From: Actinomycetota bacterium
GTDB lineage: Bacteria > Actinomycetota > Actinomycetes > S36-B12
Reading direction: 5' to 3'
NCBI GenBank assembly: GCA_026392575.1
Contig: JAPLBU010000225.1
Span: 1 to 7,838 of the forward strand
Length of the DNA: 7,838 bases
This document shows positions 7,346-7,838 of this stretch, piece after piece. Position numbers and translations under genes: made by a program. The number at the start of each line of letters is the position of its first letter. Positions within the stretch are counted from its first letter, which is position 1. The notes under the pieces are model-generated. The model was not told where the DNA came from. It worked only from the letters and a program-made list of their open reading frames with translations, and made no database searches.

Positions 7346-7351
7346 CAAGAT
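7346..7351 (+). promoter_or_regulatory. Candidate -10 box for the last gene
   Basis: CAAGAT keeps the conserved A and T of the -10 pattern and ends six bases before ATG 7358, consistent with leaderless transcription. No -35 box is visible and no Shine-Dalgarno sequence precedes the ATG. Confidence 0.35.
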
Positions 7352-7357
7352 GCCGCC

Positions 7358-7838
7358 ATGGAATCCGACACCCCCCTCACCGGAGCCATTGCGAGCAGCG
7401 TTCCCGGTATTGCGAACCGGCTGATCGGCGCCCTTGGCCCCGACCGGAGCCTCACCGAGCGCGTGGCTCTCTTCGCGGCCGCTGCCTCCGTAGGCCCGTC
7501 CTTCGAGCCCGGCCTGCAGCCGCGCCGGACCATCGACCAGGCCATCGCGACCGGCGTCATCGCCGCAACGACGCTGTCGGCGGTAACCGTCGCGCAGAGT
7601 GCCATCGACTCGGTCGGCCGACTCATCACGGGGGGTCGCACCGACAAGGCGTCGACCACGGCGCGGCTGGCGTTCACCGTCGGCACCGATCTGCTCATCG
7701 GTGCGGTGGCGGAGGGTCTGGCCCGCGCGTTGCCGCCGCATGAGGATGAGCGCATGCGCCGCGGTCTCGTCCGGGTCGTGGCGAGCCGTTCGGCACTGGT
7801 TGCTGCGATCGGCGCGGGGCTCTCGGCGGCCATCGGCG
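7358..7838 (+). CDS. Probable membrane protein, N-terminal part; possible alpha/beta-hydrolase family member
   Basis: The frame is open from ATG 7358 to the window edge (160 complete codons), so only the N-terminus is seen. The sequence is rich in Ala, Val, Ile and Leu, with hydrophobic stretches at about 36-46, 62-83, the low 100s to 120s, and at the cut end. Polar, Arg-rich links such as LITGGRTDK separate them, suggesting several membrane helices. The stretch SVGPSFEPGLQPRRTIDQAI (45-64) resembles the P-S-L-L-P-R type motif at the start of the membrane part of actinobacterial alpha/beta hydrolases (Abhydrolase_9 type). In those proteins the catalytic hydrolase domain follows, which would lie beyond the window, so no catalytic residue can be checked. 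It starts 40 bases after the thioesterase gene on the same strand. That this is a real gene is likely; the family is tentative. Confidence 0.5.
   Translation, partial: MESDTPLTGAIASSVPGIANRLIGALGPDRSLTERVALFAAAASVGPSFEPGLQPRRTIDQAIATGVIAATTLSAVTVAQSAIDSVGRLITGGRTDKASTTARLAFTVGTDLLIGAVAEGLARALPPHEDERMRRGLVRVVASRSALVAAIGAGLSAAIG

Noticed and set aside
5989..7833. A 614-codon open frame on the minus strand across the end of sbcC and the thioesterase
   Set aside because: It spans two convincing plus-strand genes and its composition is low-complexity Arg/Ser/Ala/Pro. It is an antisense shadow.

Overview
The window is GC-rich, densely coded DNA. It has GTG starts, heavy G/C use at third codon positions, an exported L,D-transpeptidase with a fibronectin III domain, and apparently leaderless genes. 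Together these point to an actinobacterium. A member of the Propionibacteriales (Nocardioides/Aeromicrobium-like) would fit, but that is a guess from protein style only.

Layout: (1) 1-1211, minus strand: a sugar-porter MFS transporter that runs off the left edge. It has lost about 60 residues (TM2-TM3 region) and changed frame near 1025, so it reads as a pseudogene. (2) 1212-1317: a divergent intergenic region with overlapping inverted repeats in the transporter leader and candidate -10 boxes for both directions. (3) 1318-2697, plus: a secreted L,D-transpeptidase (signal peptide, FN3 domain, Ig-like domain, YkuD catalytic domain). (4) 2723-3905 and 3905-6475, plus: sbcD and sbcC, the Mre11/Rad50-type nuclease pair, overlapping by one base. 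sbcD is frameshifted by an exact 10-bp tandem duplication at 3236-3255; removing one copy restores a full 390-residue SbcD. sbcC is intact. (5) 6514-7317, plus: a TesB-like double-hotdog acyl-CoA thioesterase. (6) 7358 to the right edge, plus: the N-terminal part of a probable membrane protein that resembles the N-terminal region of actinobacterial membrane alpha/beta hydrolases.

How the genes relate: SbcC and SbcD would form one DNA-end and hairpin processing complex. The other genes (cell-wall cross-linking, sugar uptake, acyl-CoA hydrolysis) are neighbours without an evident shared pathway. The four plus-strand genes with their own start regions each carry an NANNNT box exactly six bases before the start codon, which is the geometry of leaderless transcription. 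The transporter has a clear Shine-Dalgarno sequence instead, and sbcC is coupled to sbcD.

I see no new multi-gene system. The best leads are the reversible-looking 10-bp duplication in sbcD, the deletion in the transporter, the repeated leaderless-promoter geometry, and the overlapping dyads ahead of the transporter. There is no RNA gene, CRISPR array, insertion sequence or gene-free stretch over 300 bases.
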